Shown here piece by piece: positions 33,558 through 42,607 of a stretch of DNA of 64,000 bases. A model generated the notes under the pieces. The model was given only the letters and a program-made list of their open reading frames with translations, did not search any database and was not told where the DNA came from. The position numbers and the translations under genes were made by a program. Where the stretch lies: contig JBAYVD010000006.1 in assembly GCA_041674745.1 (NCBI GenBank), forward strand, positions 141,623-205,622, given 5' to 3'. This DNA comes from UBA2040 sp041674745. Lineage in GTDB: Bacteria; Bacteroidota; Bacteroidia; Flavobacteriales_D; Crocinitomicaceae. The first letter of the stretch is position 1. Each line of letters begins with the position of its first letter.

Positions 33558-34157
33558 CTAGGCAATGTCTAAAATCACGTTTCTTTCTTCCATAATTTTT
33601 CGCATATTGATCAACGCGTAGCGCATGCGACCTAAAGCCGTGTTGATGCTGATATCTTTGGATTCAGCGATGTCTTTAAACGACATGTCTTGGAACAGAC
33701 GCATCACCAAAATTTCGCGTTGCGCTTCTGGAAGATAATCAATCAAACCAACGACTTGTTGTTCCATTTCATCCTTCGTTATCACCTGTTCGATATTCGC
33801 ATCTTGCAATTTCAAGGTGTGAAAAATGTTGTAGTCATCGCTGGAAGAAGAACTTTCAGAAATCAATTTCACTTTTTTGTTTCTACGGAAATGGTCAATC
33901 ACCATATTTTGTGCAATCCGCAACGCCCAAGGCAAAAATTTACCTTCTTCATTGTAATTGCCCAACTTCATCGTGTTGATGATTTTTATAAAAACTTCTT
34001 GGAATATATCCTCAGCCAACGCTGGATTTTTAATCTTGACGTAAATAGAACGGTAAACTCGATCTTTATGACGAAGCATGAGCGTTTCGAATGCTTTCTC
34101 ATTACCGTTAACGTACAGGGATACTAAAACGCTATCATCTTGTTCTTTCAAAGACAT
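33558..34157 (-). CDS. ECF-type RNA polymerase sigma factor
   Basis: The 199-residue factor has region 2 (about residues 20-90, MLRHKDRVYRSIYVKIKNPALAEDIFQEVF) and region 4 (about 135-185, LPEAQREILVMRLFQDMSFKDIAESKDISI). The spacing and sequence match the widespread, highly conserved SigW/RpoE-annotated ECF factor of Bacteroidota. No anti-sigma gene is adjacent, unlike the ECF gene at 22886, which is usual for this conserved type. Its targets are unknown from this window. Confidence 0.92.
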   Translation of the reverse strand: MSLKEQDDSVLVSLYVNGNEKAFETLMLRHKDRVYRSIYVKIKNPALAEDIFQEVFIKIINTMKLGNYNEEGKFLPWALRIAQNMVIDHFRRNKKVKLISESSSSSDDYNIFHTLKLQDANIEQVITKDEMEQQVVGLIDYLPEAQREILVMRLFQDMSFKDIAESKDISINTALGRMRYALINMRKIMEERNVILDIA

Positions 34158-34324
34158 AGTACACTATTTTAAATTGTTAGTAAAAACGAATTAATTTAAG
34201 CGTAAAATGTATCGATAGACGTTTCTTTTTTTATGATTTGAACTACTAATCTACGTCTTTGGTTTTGATTTAGCAAATATTAAGAGAAAAAATATACTTA
34301 AAACTGTTTTTGGACGTAGCCGAC

Positions 34325-35896
34325 TTATTCCTGATTGCCCAATTTCAATAAACCAAACCGCTCGTCTTTTCGATAGACAGCATACAACAACACTTCTTTT
34401 CGATCGTAGTTAACGAGGAATAATTTCGGCACAGCTACCGCCTCGACCTCTTCGCGATCAAAGAAGGTTTCTCTAGTCATTTCACCGGTGTAAATATCCA
34501 CTTTTACCAAAGCAACCGCGTTTCGTCTCAAGCCAAAATTAGCGCTGTAAATGGAACCATTGTTGTTTTGAATGAACCGTCCATTTTCGTCGTAATTGTC
34601 CGAATTATCATTGAAAATAAAGGCGATTTTCGATCCGTCCACAAAACGACAATAGCTACTATATGGACCACCGTCATTTGTGGAAACTTGTTGTTTGTCT
34701 ATTTTCGTCAACCAATCAAAGCCGCCCGATTTTCCAATCTTAAAAGCAATAATATCATTGTAATAATAGGAATAGGTATTTCTAGAATTGCCTCTTGAAT
34801 CGTAATAGGTATGCGTAACCACGTAATATTGCTCCAGCGAACCAACTACGCTTCCATCCGCTAATACTTCTGATTGACGCATTTTGTAGTTGTACAATTG
34901 TGGTTCTCCCCTTCCTTTGTCTTCCAATTTCTGCGCTTTCTCCTTTTGACGGTCGGTCCAATCTTGGGTAATAAAATTTTTGTCAAATTTTTCAAAACCT
35001 TCATCAATGATTTGTTCTTTTGAAAAGTCCAACCGAATATAAAACAAACCTGTTGCTCCAGATTGTTGCGGATCGCCGTACACTCCTGCTAGCGTAAAAA
35101 TCTTGTTGTTGTCGGAATTCAAGGTGAGCGTTTCGACTCGTCTACCTTTTAAGTCCAAGGTATATTGGTCGAATATTTCGGGAGCAATGTGAAACAAATG
35201 CAGTGCTTTGTAATTCAAATAAGATTGGAACAATTTCTTTGTTTCTGGTTCAGAATATTCTGTTACCGAAATAAAATAATCTCCTGTATTGGAGAGATAA
35301 TGTTCATTGATCGACGATAATCTGCCTTCAAATGGCAACTTGTAATCCCCTTCTGAGATTTCTTTGAGATGTTCGTCAAACACTTTGAAACCATATTTGT
35401 CTGAAACATCTTTTTTACCGGGAACATTCCAAATCACAGCAAAGTATTTTTTGTTCTGAGAACTGATTACACTGTAGGAACCGCGTGAATGACCACGTTC
35501 CAAATCGTAGCTGGCCAATTGAATGCCATCTCCAGATGGTTTCAAATCTTCCCCATACTTTTGCATGAAAAACAAATCTTGTCCGTCTCGTCGGTCGCTT
35601 AAAAAGACGACCAATTGATTGTCAATTCTTTTTACATCCTCGAAGAGCGCAACGTTTCCTTTTAATTTGGTACTGATTCTGCCGGTGGCCGAGATAGCAA
35701 AATTATCATGTTGTGCTACCGACAAGGAAGTCCGAGATTGCTGAATGGTTAAGAAATTACTTCCCGAAATGGGTAAAATACTGTACAAAGATCCTGCACC
35801 GCGCTCTTTTTCACCCCATTGCACTTCGTATTTTTGGGAAATTGAAAAATGATGAATTCCAAAAAAAAATAAAACGAGCAAAAAGCGATTTTTCAT
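34325..35896 (-). CDS. Exported protein of unknown function, possible beta-propeller
   Basis: The 523-residue protein has a signal peptide (LFFFGIHHFSISQ) and no membrane helix thereafter. Recurrent blades of the type 'NNKIFTLAGVY / GLFYIRLDFS' and 'GSKIAFIFNDNSDNYDENGRF' suggest a beta-propeller-like fold. There is no T9SS C-terminal domain and no catalytic motif. I do not recognise the family. It stands alone between the sigma factor and uvrA. Confidence 0.6.
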   Translation of the reverse strand: MKNRFLLVLFFFGIHHFSISQKYEVQWGEKERGAGSLYSILPISGSNFLTIQQSRTSLSVAQHDNFAISATGRISTKLKGNVALFEDVKRIDNQLVVFLSDRRDGQDLFFMQKYGEDLKPSGDGIQLASYDLERGHSRGSYSVISSQNKKYFAVIWNVPGKKDVSDKYGFKVFDEHLKEISEGDYKLPFEGRLSSINEHYLSNTGDYFISVTEYSEPETKKLFQSYLNYKALHLFHIAPEIFDQYTLDLKGRRVETLTLNSDNNKIFTLAGVYGDPQQSGATGLFYIRLDFSKEQIIDEGFEKFDKNFITQDWTDRQKEKAQKLEDKGRGEPQLYNYKMRQSEVLADGSVVGSLEQYYVVTHTYYDSRGNSRNTYSYYYNDIIAFKIGKSGGFDWLTKIDKQQVSTNDGGPYSSYCRFVDGSKIAFIFNDNSDNYDENGRFIQNNNGSIYSANFGLRRNAVALVKVDIYTGEMTRETFFDREEVEAVAVPKLFLVNYDRKEVLLYAVYRKDERFGLLKLGNQE

Positions 35897-36090
35897 ACCA
35901 TTGAGATTACCAACAAAAGTATCGCAAATATTTGACCATTAAGGCTCTTCCATGCAAATCGTTAACATTTTTTGTCAGCAATCTTTAAAATTAATTATTT
36001 TGTTTTCCTCAGAATAATTCTTTGTTTTTACCCGCCCAATCCTTCCAAATAATACCTATTTTTAACCTCCCAAAAATCTTGAGAATCTCC

Positions 36091-38871
36091 ATGGACAAAT
36101 ACATCGAAGTTAAAGGCGCTAGAGTTCACAATTTAAAGAGTTTAGACGTAAAAATTCCGCATGGAAAAATGACCGTTGTGACTGGACTTTCTGGTTCTGG
36201 GAAATCTTCCTTGGCTTTTGATACTTTGTATGCAGAAGGACAACGTCGATTTATTGAAAGTTTGTCCTCCTATGTTCGACAATTTTTGGGAAAACTCGAC
36301 AAACCTGAAACCGATTACATCAAAGGAATTGCACCCGCGATTGCCATTGAACAAAAAGTAATCACCAACAATCCTCGCTCAACCGTTGGAACGACTACCG
36401 AGATTTACGATTACATGAAAATCTTGTTTGCCCGCGTGGGACGAACGTTTGATCCAGAAACCGGTGAAGAAGTAAAAAAACACAATGTACAAGACGTTTT
36501 AAACCTACTAAAAACTCAAAAACCAGAAACGAAAGCGATGGTTTTGAGTCCGATTGGTGGATTTGAAAAATATGGTATAGACCGTCAATTGAAATTGCTT
36601 TTCGACCAAGGATACACCCGTTTGTTTTTGGAAAATGAACCTATCCAATTGGAAGATGTAGTAGCGCAACCACCTAAAAATATTACGGATGCCTTGTTGC
36701 TCATTGACCGAATTGTTTGTCGATTTGGTGAAGACGAAGAAGAATCTCGCATTGCTGATTCGATCCAATTGGCGTTTGGCGAAGGCAACGGTTTTTGTTC
36801 CATTTATTTTCCTGACACGAAAAAAACACACGATTTCTCCACACGATTTGAATTGAACGGTGTTTCTTTTCAAGAACCCAACGAACATTTTTTCACTTTC
36901 AACAATCCATTTGGCGCTTGTCGAAAATGCGATGGTTACGGCCAAGTGATTGGCATTGATGAAAACTTGGTGATTCCCAATCGCGCGTTGAGCGTGTATG
37001 AAGGTGCTATTGCTGCTTGGAAAGGTGAATCCATGGGTGAATATTTGAATCAATTGGTATTCAACGCCAAGAAATTTGACTTCCCGATTCATCGACCAAT
37101 TGACGAATTGACAGACAAAGAATATGCTTTGCTTTGGACTGGAAATCAGCATTTCACCGGATTGAACGAGTTCTTTAAATTTTTAGAATCTCAAACGTAT
37201 AAAATTCAATACCGCGTTATGATTTCGCGATTTCGTGGGAAAACGGATTGCAAAGATTGTCACGGAACACGTTTGAGAAAAGACGCCAATTACGTTAAAA
37301 TCAAAGAGAAATCCATCACCGATATTGTTTTAATGCCGGTTCAAGAAGCCTTGAATTTTTTCGAAGGCTTGGATTTGATCAACCAAGATGCGCAAGTGGC
37401 CAAACGAATCTTACCGGAAATCATCAGTCGTTTACACTTTTTGACGGAAGTTGGATTGGGCTATTTGACGTTAAATCGCGCCGCGAATTCACTTTCTGGA
37501 GGCGAATCACAACGGATTAATTTGGCTACTTCGTTGGGCAGCACACTCGTTGGTTCGATGTACATTTTGGACGAACCTTCCATTGGTTTGCATCCTCGTG
37601 ATACCGAAAGATTGGTCAAAGTGCTCCACAATTTGCGCGATTTGGGGAACACTGTTATCGTTGTTGAACACGAAGAAGACATCATGAAAGCCGCCGATGA
37701 AATTTTGGACATCGGACCTGGCGCGGGTCGTTACGGAGGAGAATTGGTATTTCAAGGCAATCACAAGGCTTTGTTGAAAGCAAAAAACAGCTTAACGGCT
37801 GATTATTTGCTCGAAAAAGAAAAAATAGAAGTCCCAGCCAAAAGGCGAACACAAAAAAATAAAATTGAATTATTCGGTGCCCGAAAAAACAACCTGAAAA
37901 ATATAGATGTTGAAATTCCTTTGAACAATTTGGTTTGCGTGACGGGCGTGAGCGGTTCCGGAAAATCAACCTTGATTCGTGATATCTTGTATCCAGGCGT
38001 CCGCGGACATTTAGGGATTGTTTCCTCGAATCCCAATGGTGCTTACCGTGAAATTGGTGGTGATTTGAAAATGATCAAATCCGTTGAATTTGTCGATCAA
38101 AACCCAATTGGGAAATCGTCGAGAAGTAATCCAGCTACGTATGTAAAAGCTTTCGATGACATTCGAGATTTATTTTCCAAAATTCCTTTGGCGAAAAATC
38201 GAGGATACAAACCCGGCTTTTTCAGTTTCAATGTGGAAGGCGGGCGCTGCGAAATGTGCGAAGGAGAAGGCGAAATAACGGTTGGCATGCAATTCATGGC
38301 CGACGTGCATCTTCCATGCGATGTTTGCGAAGGAAAACGCTACAAGGCGGAAACCTTGGAAGTGGAATTGAACGGTGTGAACATTGCTGATTTGTTGGCC
38401 ATGGAAATTGAAGAGGCTGTGAATTTCTTTAAGCAACAAAAAGGTAGAACGGAAGAGAAAATCGTTCAAAAACTCGAACCTTTAGTCGATGTTGGTTTGG
38501 GTTATTTGCAATTGGGACAATCTTCCAGCACACTTTCTGGCGGTGAAGCACAGCGTGTAAAACTGGCTTCGTTTCTATCCAAAGGAACCAATGTGGAACC
38601 GACCTTATTCATCTTTGATGAACCTACGACCGGTTTGCATTTTCACGATGTAAAAAAATTAGTCATTGCATTCAATGCTTTGATCAACGCAGGACATTCT
38701 GTTGTGGTGATTGAGCACAACATGGATGTCATCAAATGCGCCGATTATGTGATTGACTTAGGACCAGAAGGCGGCGTGAAAGGCGGTAATTTGGTCTTTA
38801 CCGGAACGCCTGAAGATCTTGTAAAAGAAAAAACCAGTTACACAGGGATATTTCTAAAAGGAAAACTTTAA
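36091..38871 (+). CDS. uvrA: Excinuclease ABC subunit A
   Basis: The 926-residue ATPase recognises DNA damage in nucleotide excision repair, as a UvrA2 dimer with UvrB. Both ABC modules are complete: P-loops GLSGSGKSSL (about residue 33) and GVSGSGKSTL (about 620), and signatures LSGGESQRI and LSGGEAQRVKL. Zinc-finger cysteines are present in CRKCDGYG ... CKDCHGTR and CEMCEGEGE ... CDVCEGKR. The ATG at 36091 (MDKYIEVKGARVHNL) matches the family N-terminus; a TTG at 36022 would add 23 atypical residues. It converges on the glycine-rich gene with a 4-nt overlap of stops. Confidence 0.97.
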   Translation: MDKYIEVKGARVHNLKSLDVKIPHGKMTVVTGLSGSGKSSLAFDTLYAEGQRRFIESLSSYVRQFLGKLDKPETDYIKGIAPAIAIEQKVITNNPRSTVGTTTEIYDYMKILFARVGRTFDPETGEEVKKHNVQDVLNLLKTQKPETKAMVLSPIGGFEKYGIDRQLKLLFDQGYTRLFLENEPIQLEDVVAQPPKNITDALLLIDRIVCRFGEDEEESRIADSIQLAFGEGNGFCSIYFPDTKKTHDFSTRFELNGVSFQEPNEHFFTFNNPFGACRKCDGYGQVIGIDENLVIPNRALSVYEGAIAAWKGESMGEYLNQLVFNAKKFDFPIHRPIDELTDKEYALLWTGNQHFTGLNEFFKFLESQTYKIQYRVMISRFRGKTDCKDCHGTRLRKDANYVKIKEKSITDIVLMPVQEALNFFEGLDLINQDAQVAKRILPEIISRLHFLTEVGLGYLTLNRAANSLSGGESQRINLATSLGSTLVGSMYILDEPSIGLHPRDTERLVKVLHNLRDLGNTVIVVEHEEDIMKAADEILDIGPGAGRYGGELVFQGNHKALLKAKNSLTADYLLEKEKIEVPAKRRTQKNKIELFGARKNNLKNIDVEIPLNNLVCVTGVSGSGKSTLIRDILYPGVRGHLGIVSSNPNGAYREIGGDLKMIKSVEFVDQNPIGKSSRSNPATYVKAFDDIRDLFSKIPLAKNRGYKPGFFSFNVEGGRCEMCEGEGEITVGMQFMADVHLPCDVCEGKRYKAETLEVELNGVNIADLLAMEIEEAVNFFKQQKGRTEEKIVQKLEPLVDVGLGYLQLGQSSSTLSGGEAQRVKLASFLSKGTNVEPTLFIFDEPTTGLHFHDVKKLVIAFNALINAGHSVVVIEHNMDVIKCADYVIDLGPEGGVKGGNLVFTGTPEDLVKEKTSYTGIFLKGKL

Positions 38872-40733
38872 TGCTGTTTTTTTACGAAACGAATGATTGA
38901 ATCTTTCGTTTTTAAGAAATAAATCCCGCTTTCCAATGGGTCGATGTTCAGCGTTAATTGTCTTTCCGATACTTGATCAAAAGAAACGGAAGACATGATG
39001 TTGTTCCCAAGCACATCGTACAAAGCAACGTACTCAAACGAACCGATTGGTCCTTGGAATTCGATTCTACCTACCGCTGGATTGGGGAACACAATGATTT
39101 CCTCGCCATCCCGAAGAATGGAGCGAATGCCTAAATCTTTCGTTTGACCATCCAAATCCGTTTGAGACAATCGATAATACGAAACGCCATCAAACGGTCG
39201 TTTGTCTTGAAAAGAATAGTTGATTTCTTCCGTTGAATTGCCCGCTGCATTGACTTTCCCTATTTCTTCCCAACTGACCCCATTAATGGATCTTTCCAAA
39301 GTAAAGTAAGCACTGTTGATTTCAGCGGCTGTTTGCCAAGAAAGTTGTACGGTTTCATTTTCTGAGAGAACAGCGTTGAAATAAGTGAGTGTTACGGGGA
39401 GTGGGGTGTTAAAAGAACTATTGAGCCCTATGACTCCTAAATCACTAGAACCAGGTGCATTTTGTTGATTCTCATCCCCGTTTCCCGGATTGGTTTCAAA
39501 AGTAATTTGACCTAAATCAGTAATAACGTTAGCCGTATAAACAATCATACCTTGACCACCTGCTCCACCCTCACCATCACCATTTCCACCATCTCCTCCA
39601 TTTGCTTGAATATTAAAATCACCACAACCTGATATATCATAAATATCTAAGATAGGCACTTCTAATACAATACATCCGCCAGCTCCGGCGCCACCTGCAC
39701 CATCATTTGAATCATTGCTTGCGCTTCCGTTAGCAGTTATACTTCCATTACAAGTTCGACGTAACTTAGCCGCTTTAATTAGAATAATCCCTCCACCATT
39801 TGCACCTGGACCGTTTGTACTATTTAAAGTATTGCTTTCTCTATGACCTCCGCCACCTCCGCCACCTAATAAAACACGAGAAGCACCTAAGGTGTTACCT
39901 AAACCAATCCCTCCAAAACCATAACAATAATCATTGTCCCCACATCCATCACCAAATCCTCCAGGACTGTAATTTCCGCCGCCGCCGCCGCCTCGAGTTT
40001 CACATGTAGCACCACCCCCACCAGTCAATAGTTTTGCCCTTGCACGAGTATATGCTGCAGTTCCATTTTTGTAAAATGTTTCTCCTTTCTGTCCATAATT
40101 CGATGACGCATCACCATAAATTGCGCTCAAAATTAACGAACAGCTTGTTGATACTCGATCTGATCTATTCCCTCCTCTAAATCCAACACCATTTGCTGAT
40201 ATTGCATGGCTAACGGTAAATTCACCAGGGATTTCCATAGCAATTACCCCTCCAATATCTCCATTCCAAGGTAAGGCAGTTATATCATTTTGAGATGTAT
40301 AATCTATAGATGGAGCTGTCGGCATATATCTAAAAGTGATTATTTGCACAGAGCTATTGCTAGAAAAATTATATGTGTTCGGAGCTTGGTCTAATTGAAT
40401 ATTTAAAATAGAAGTAGTGATGTAACCAATATTGAAATTCCCATTGATACCAATAATTTTTCTAACTTCATATTTACCAGCGTTATTAATATTAGTTGAA
40501 CTAGTAAGATTGCCAAAGCTATTTGAATTAGTAATTGTAAAAGAAATGCTATCCTGCATTTGCATGATCACAACGTATTCTCCCACAATAAAATCATGAT
40601 AATTTTGATCAGCATTGTTCACAGTCAAAGTTGTTCCTGCAATACCAGTAACTTTTGCGTAAGCATTTATTATTGTTTGTGCACCAACCTGGAATACAGA
40701 GAATAGAATAGAAATAACCAAAAATATTTTCAT
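38868..40733 (-). CDS. Glycine-rich secreted protein with T9SS sorting domain
   Basis: The 621-residue protein has a signal peptide ending VFQVGAQ and an N-terminal beta-rich part. The central region (about residues 180-410) is extremely Gly/Asn/Ser-rich, with runs such as GGGGGGNYSPGG and LLGGGGGGGHRES, and scattered cysteines. A T9SS C-terminal region follows (about 440-621): a fibronectin-like segment (LSWQTAAEINSAYFTLERS) and the sorting domain (VFPNPAVGRIEFQG). It is probably a cell-surface or matrix protein. The low-complexity centre prevents a family assignment. Confidence 0.8.
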   Translation of the reverse strand: MKIFLVISILFSVFQVGAQTIINAYAKVTGIAGTTLTVNNADQNYHDFIVGEYVVIMQMQDSISFTITNSNSFGNLTSSTNINNAGKYEVRKIIGINGNFNIGYITTSILNIQLDQAPNTYNFSSNSSVQIITFRYMPTAPSIDYTSQNDITALPWNGDIGGVIAMEIPGEFTVSHAISANGVGFRGGNRSDRVSTSCSLILSAIYGDASSNYGQKGETFYKNGTAAYTRARAKLLTGGGGATCETRGGGGGGNYSPGGFGDGCGDNDYCYGFGGIGLGNTLGASRVLLGGGGGGGHRESNTLNSTNGPGANGGGIILIKAAKLRRTCNGSITANGSASNDSNDGAGGAGAGGCIVLEVPILDIYDISGCGDFNIQANGGDGGNGDGEGGAGGQGMIVYTANVITDLGQITFETNPGNGDENQQNAPGSSDLGVIGLNSSFNTPLPVTLTYFNAVLSENETVQLSWQTAAEINSAYFTLERSINGVSWEEIGKVNAAGNSTEEINYSFQDKRPFDGVSYYRLSQTDLDGQTKDLGIRSILRDGEEIIVFPNPAVGRIEFQGPIGSFEYVALYDVLGNNIMSSVSFDQVSERQLTLNIDPLESGIYFLKTKDSIIRFVKKQH

Positions 40734-40987
40734 GAAAAGGAATTTGTCAAGTTTTGCAAAAAAGACTTGTCAACAAATAAGAGTTGAGAAGTATTTTTTG
40801 TGCGCCCGAAATTAAATCAAAAAACCTTCAAAAATTTAACTTCAGTAAAAATAATTTCACAAAACAAGCATTCGTTAATTTATTACAGTACAAATCTGCA
40901 ATAGGTCTATCCTACTTTTTCACTAAAGCAGCGAGCAAACATAAACATACACTTGATTATCAGTGGTTTTGTATTGAAAAGCGATGA

Positions 40988-42388
40988 CTACATCATCTTC
41001 TCCGACTTCGCAACAATGGCCGAAACGGTTGCATCACTCGTTACATTTACGACCGTTCTGCACATGTCTAACAAACGGTCCATCGGGTAGATAATCGTGA
41101 TCCAAAGTGGGTTTAAACCAACGCTCGTTAAAACAATCATTAACATAATCAATCCGGCGCTGGGAACGGCTGCTGCACCGATGGAAGCCAACGTTGTGGT
41201 ACCTACGATACCCAATTGCTGATAAATCGTTAAATCTACATCGTGGTATTGCGCCAAGAAAATAACAGCAATTGCTTGGTACAAAGACGTTCCATCCATG
41301 TTCACCGTGGCGCCTATTGGCAGAACGAAATCACTCACTTGTTTGGGTACTTTTAAATTTTGTTCCACACATTCAATTGTTACAGGCAAAGTGGCAGCGC
41401 TGGAAGACGTGGAAAAAGCCAAAAACTGCGCAGGACTCAATCCTTGAAAAAATTCCTTGTAGGTGATTTTTACGCCAAACACTTTCAACAAAAAGGGGTA
41501 AAAACCAAATAGCAAAATCGCTAAGCCTGCAACGACTAGAAGACTGTATTGGCCTAATTTTAAGAACATCGTACCTATTTCGGCTGGACTATTGGCCATT
41601 TTCGCCAAAACGCCAGCCATCAAGCAAAACACAAAAAAGGGTGCCGCCATCATCACGATGTTGACCATTTTGATGAACACTTCATTCGCACCATCCATGA
41701 ATTGCAAAACGGCTGGTGCTTTGTCTTTTGGAATAAAAGCCAAAGCAATGCCAAAAAACAAAGCAAAAAAGATTACTTGGAGCATTTTCGTACCGTCGCT
41801 CATGGCGACCATGATATTATCAGGCACCATATCCACCAACGGTTGAAGCGGACCATCTTCTTTCGTTTTTTGTGCATCGGAATTTTTGGTGGCCAACTTT
41901 TGATACGTTGACTCAGTCGTTTCCAACTGCATTTGACTTTTTATCTGCGCTAATTTTTCCTCGGAAACTTGAGCAATTCGGTTGTCATTGTCCTTGATTG
42001 GAATATTGTTTTCATGCGCCCACAATTCGTATTGCAGACGATTGTTCAATTTCTGCTCACCGTCGTGTTGTTTGCCTGGTTGAAAAATATTCACCAACAA
42101 CAAACCGAAGGTTACGGCCGCAACAGTTGTAATCAAATACAAACCCAACGTTTTGGCTCCCATTCTCCCCAATTTCGATAAATCACCTAAAGAGGCAACA
42201 CCCGTAATAATGCTAAACAATACCAAAGGCACGGCAATAAACTTCAAGCAATTGATAAAAATGGTGCCAAAAGGATCAATCCAATCAATGGTGAATTTGT
42301 TCCATCCCAGTTGTCCAGAAATCAGCGCCCATACGACTCCTAAAGTCATTGCGATGATGATTTTCCAATGTAAAGCCAATTTTTTCAT
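40988..42388 (-). CDS. Dicarboxylate/amino acid:cation symporter (DAACS/SLC1 family)
   Basis: The 466-residue transporter has the DAACS helices, the serine-rich re-entrant loop FSTSSSAATLPVT and the substrate/cation motif LPIGATVNMDGTSLYQA. It imports C4-dicarboxylates or glutamate/aspartate using H+ or Na+. An unusual hydrophilic insert of about 80 residues (about 112-190, rich in Glu, Lys, Gln) separates the third and fourth membrane helices; most bacterial relatives have a much shorter loop here. It is monocistronic in appearance. Confidence 0.93.
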   Translation of the reverse strand: MKKLALHWKIIIAMTLGVVWALISGQLGWNKFTIDWIDPFGTIFINCLKFIAVPLVLFSIITGVASLGDLSKLGRMGAKTLGLYLITTVAAVTFGLLLVNIFQPGKQHDGEQKLNNRLQYELWAHENNIPIKDNDNRIAQVSEEKLAQIKSQMQLETTESTYQKLATKNSDAQKTKEDGPLQPLVDMVPDNIMVAMSDGTKMLQVIFFALFFGIALAFIPKDKAPAVLQFMDGANEVFIKMVNIVMMAAPFFVFCLMAGVLAKMANSPAEIGTMFLKLGQYSLLVVAGLAILLFGFYPFLLKVFGVKITYKEFFQGLSPAQFLAFSTSSSAATLPVTIECVEQNLKVPKQVSDFVLPIGATVNMDGTSLYQAIAVIFLAQYHDVDLTIYQQLGIVGTTTLASIGAAAVPSAGLIMLMIVLTSVGLNPLWITIIYPMDRLLDMCRTVVNVTSDATVSAIVAKSEKMM

Positions 42389-42607
42389 GCTCGAAATTAG
42401 GGATTAAAACTTGGAAAAGAATCCAATTACGTCAAATTTTCAAATCAAGTGAAATTAATTCTCCGTCCAAAGCTCATTTTTTTAGTAGAATGTTGCTTTT
42501 ATAAATATTATTCGTAACATTGTTGCGTCAAAATACAGTTGACATTCCAAAAAAAACATATTCCATTTTTTAGAATCACCCCCGATTAGTTCATTTATAT
42601 TATCTCT

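Noticed and set aside
36022..36090. Extended uvrA start at a TTG
   Set aside because: The added 23 residues do not belong to UvrA; ATG 36091 gives the family N-terminus.
39600..40020. GC-rich simple repeats (CCGCCGCC and CCACCTCC types)
   Set aside because: They are glycine codons of the minus-strand glycine-rich protein, not an independent element.
40784..40987. Open frame of 67 codons between the glycine-rich gene and the symporter
   Set aside because: Atypical composition, no recognisable motif, and it lies in the upstream region of the glycine-rich gene.
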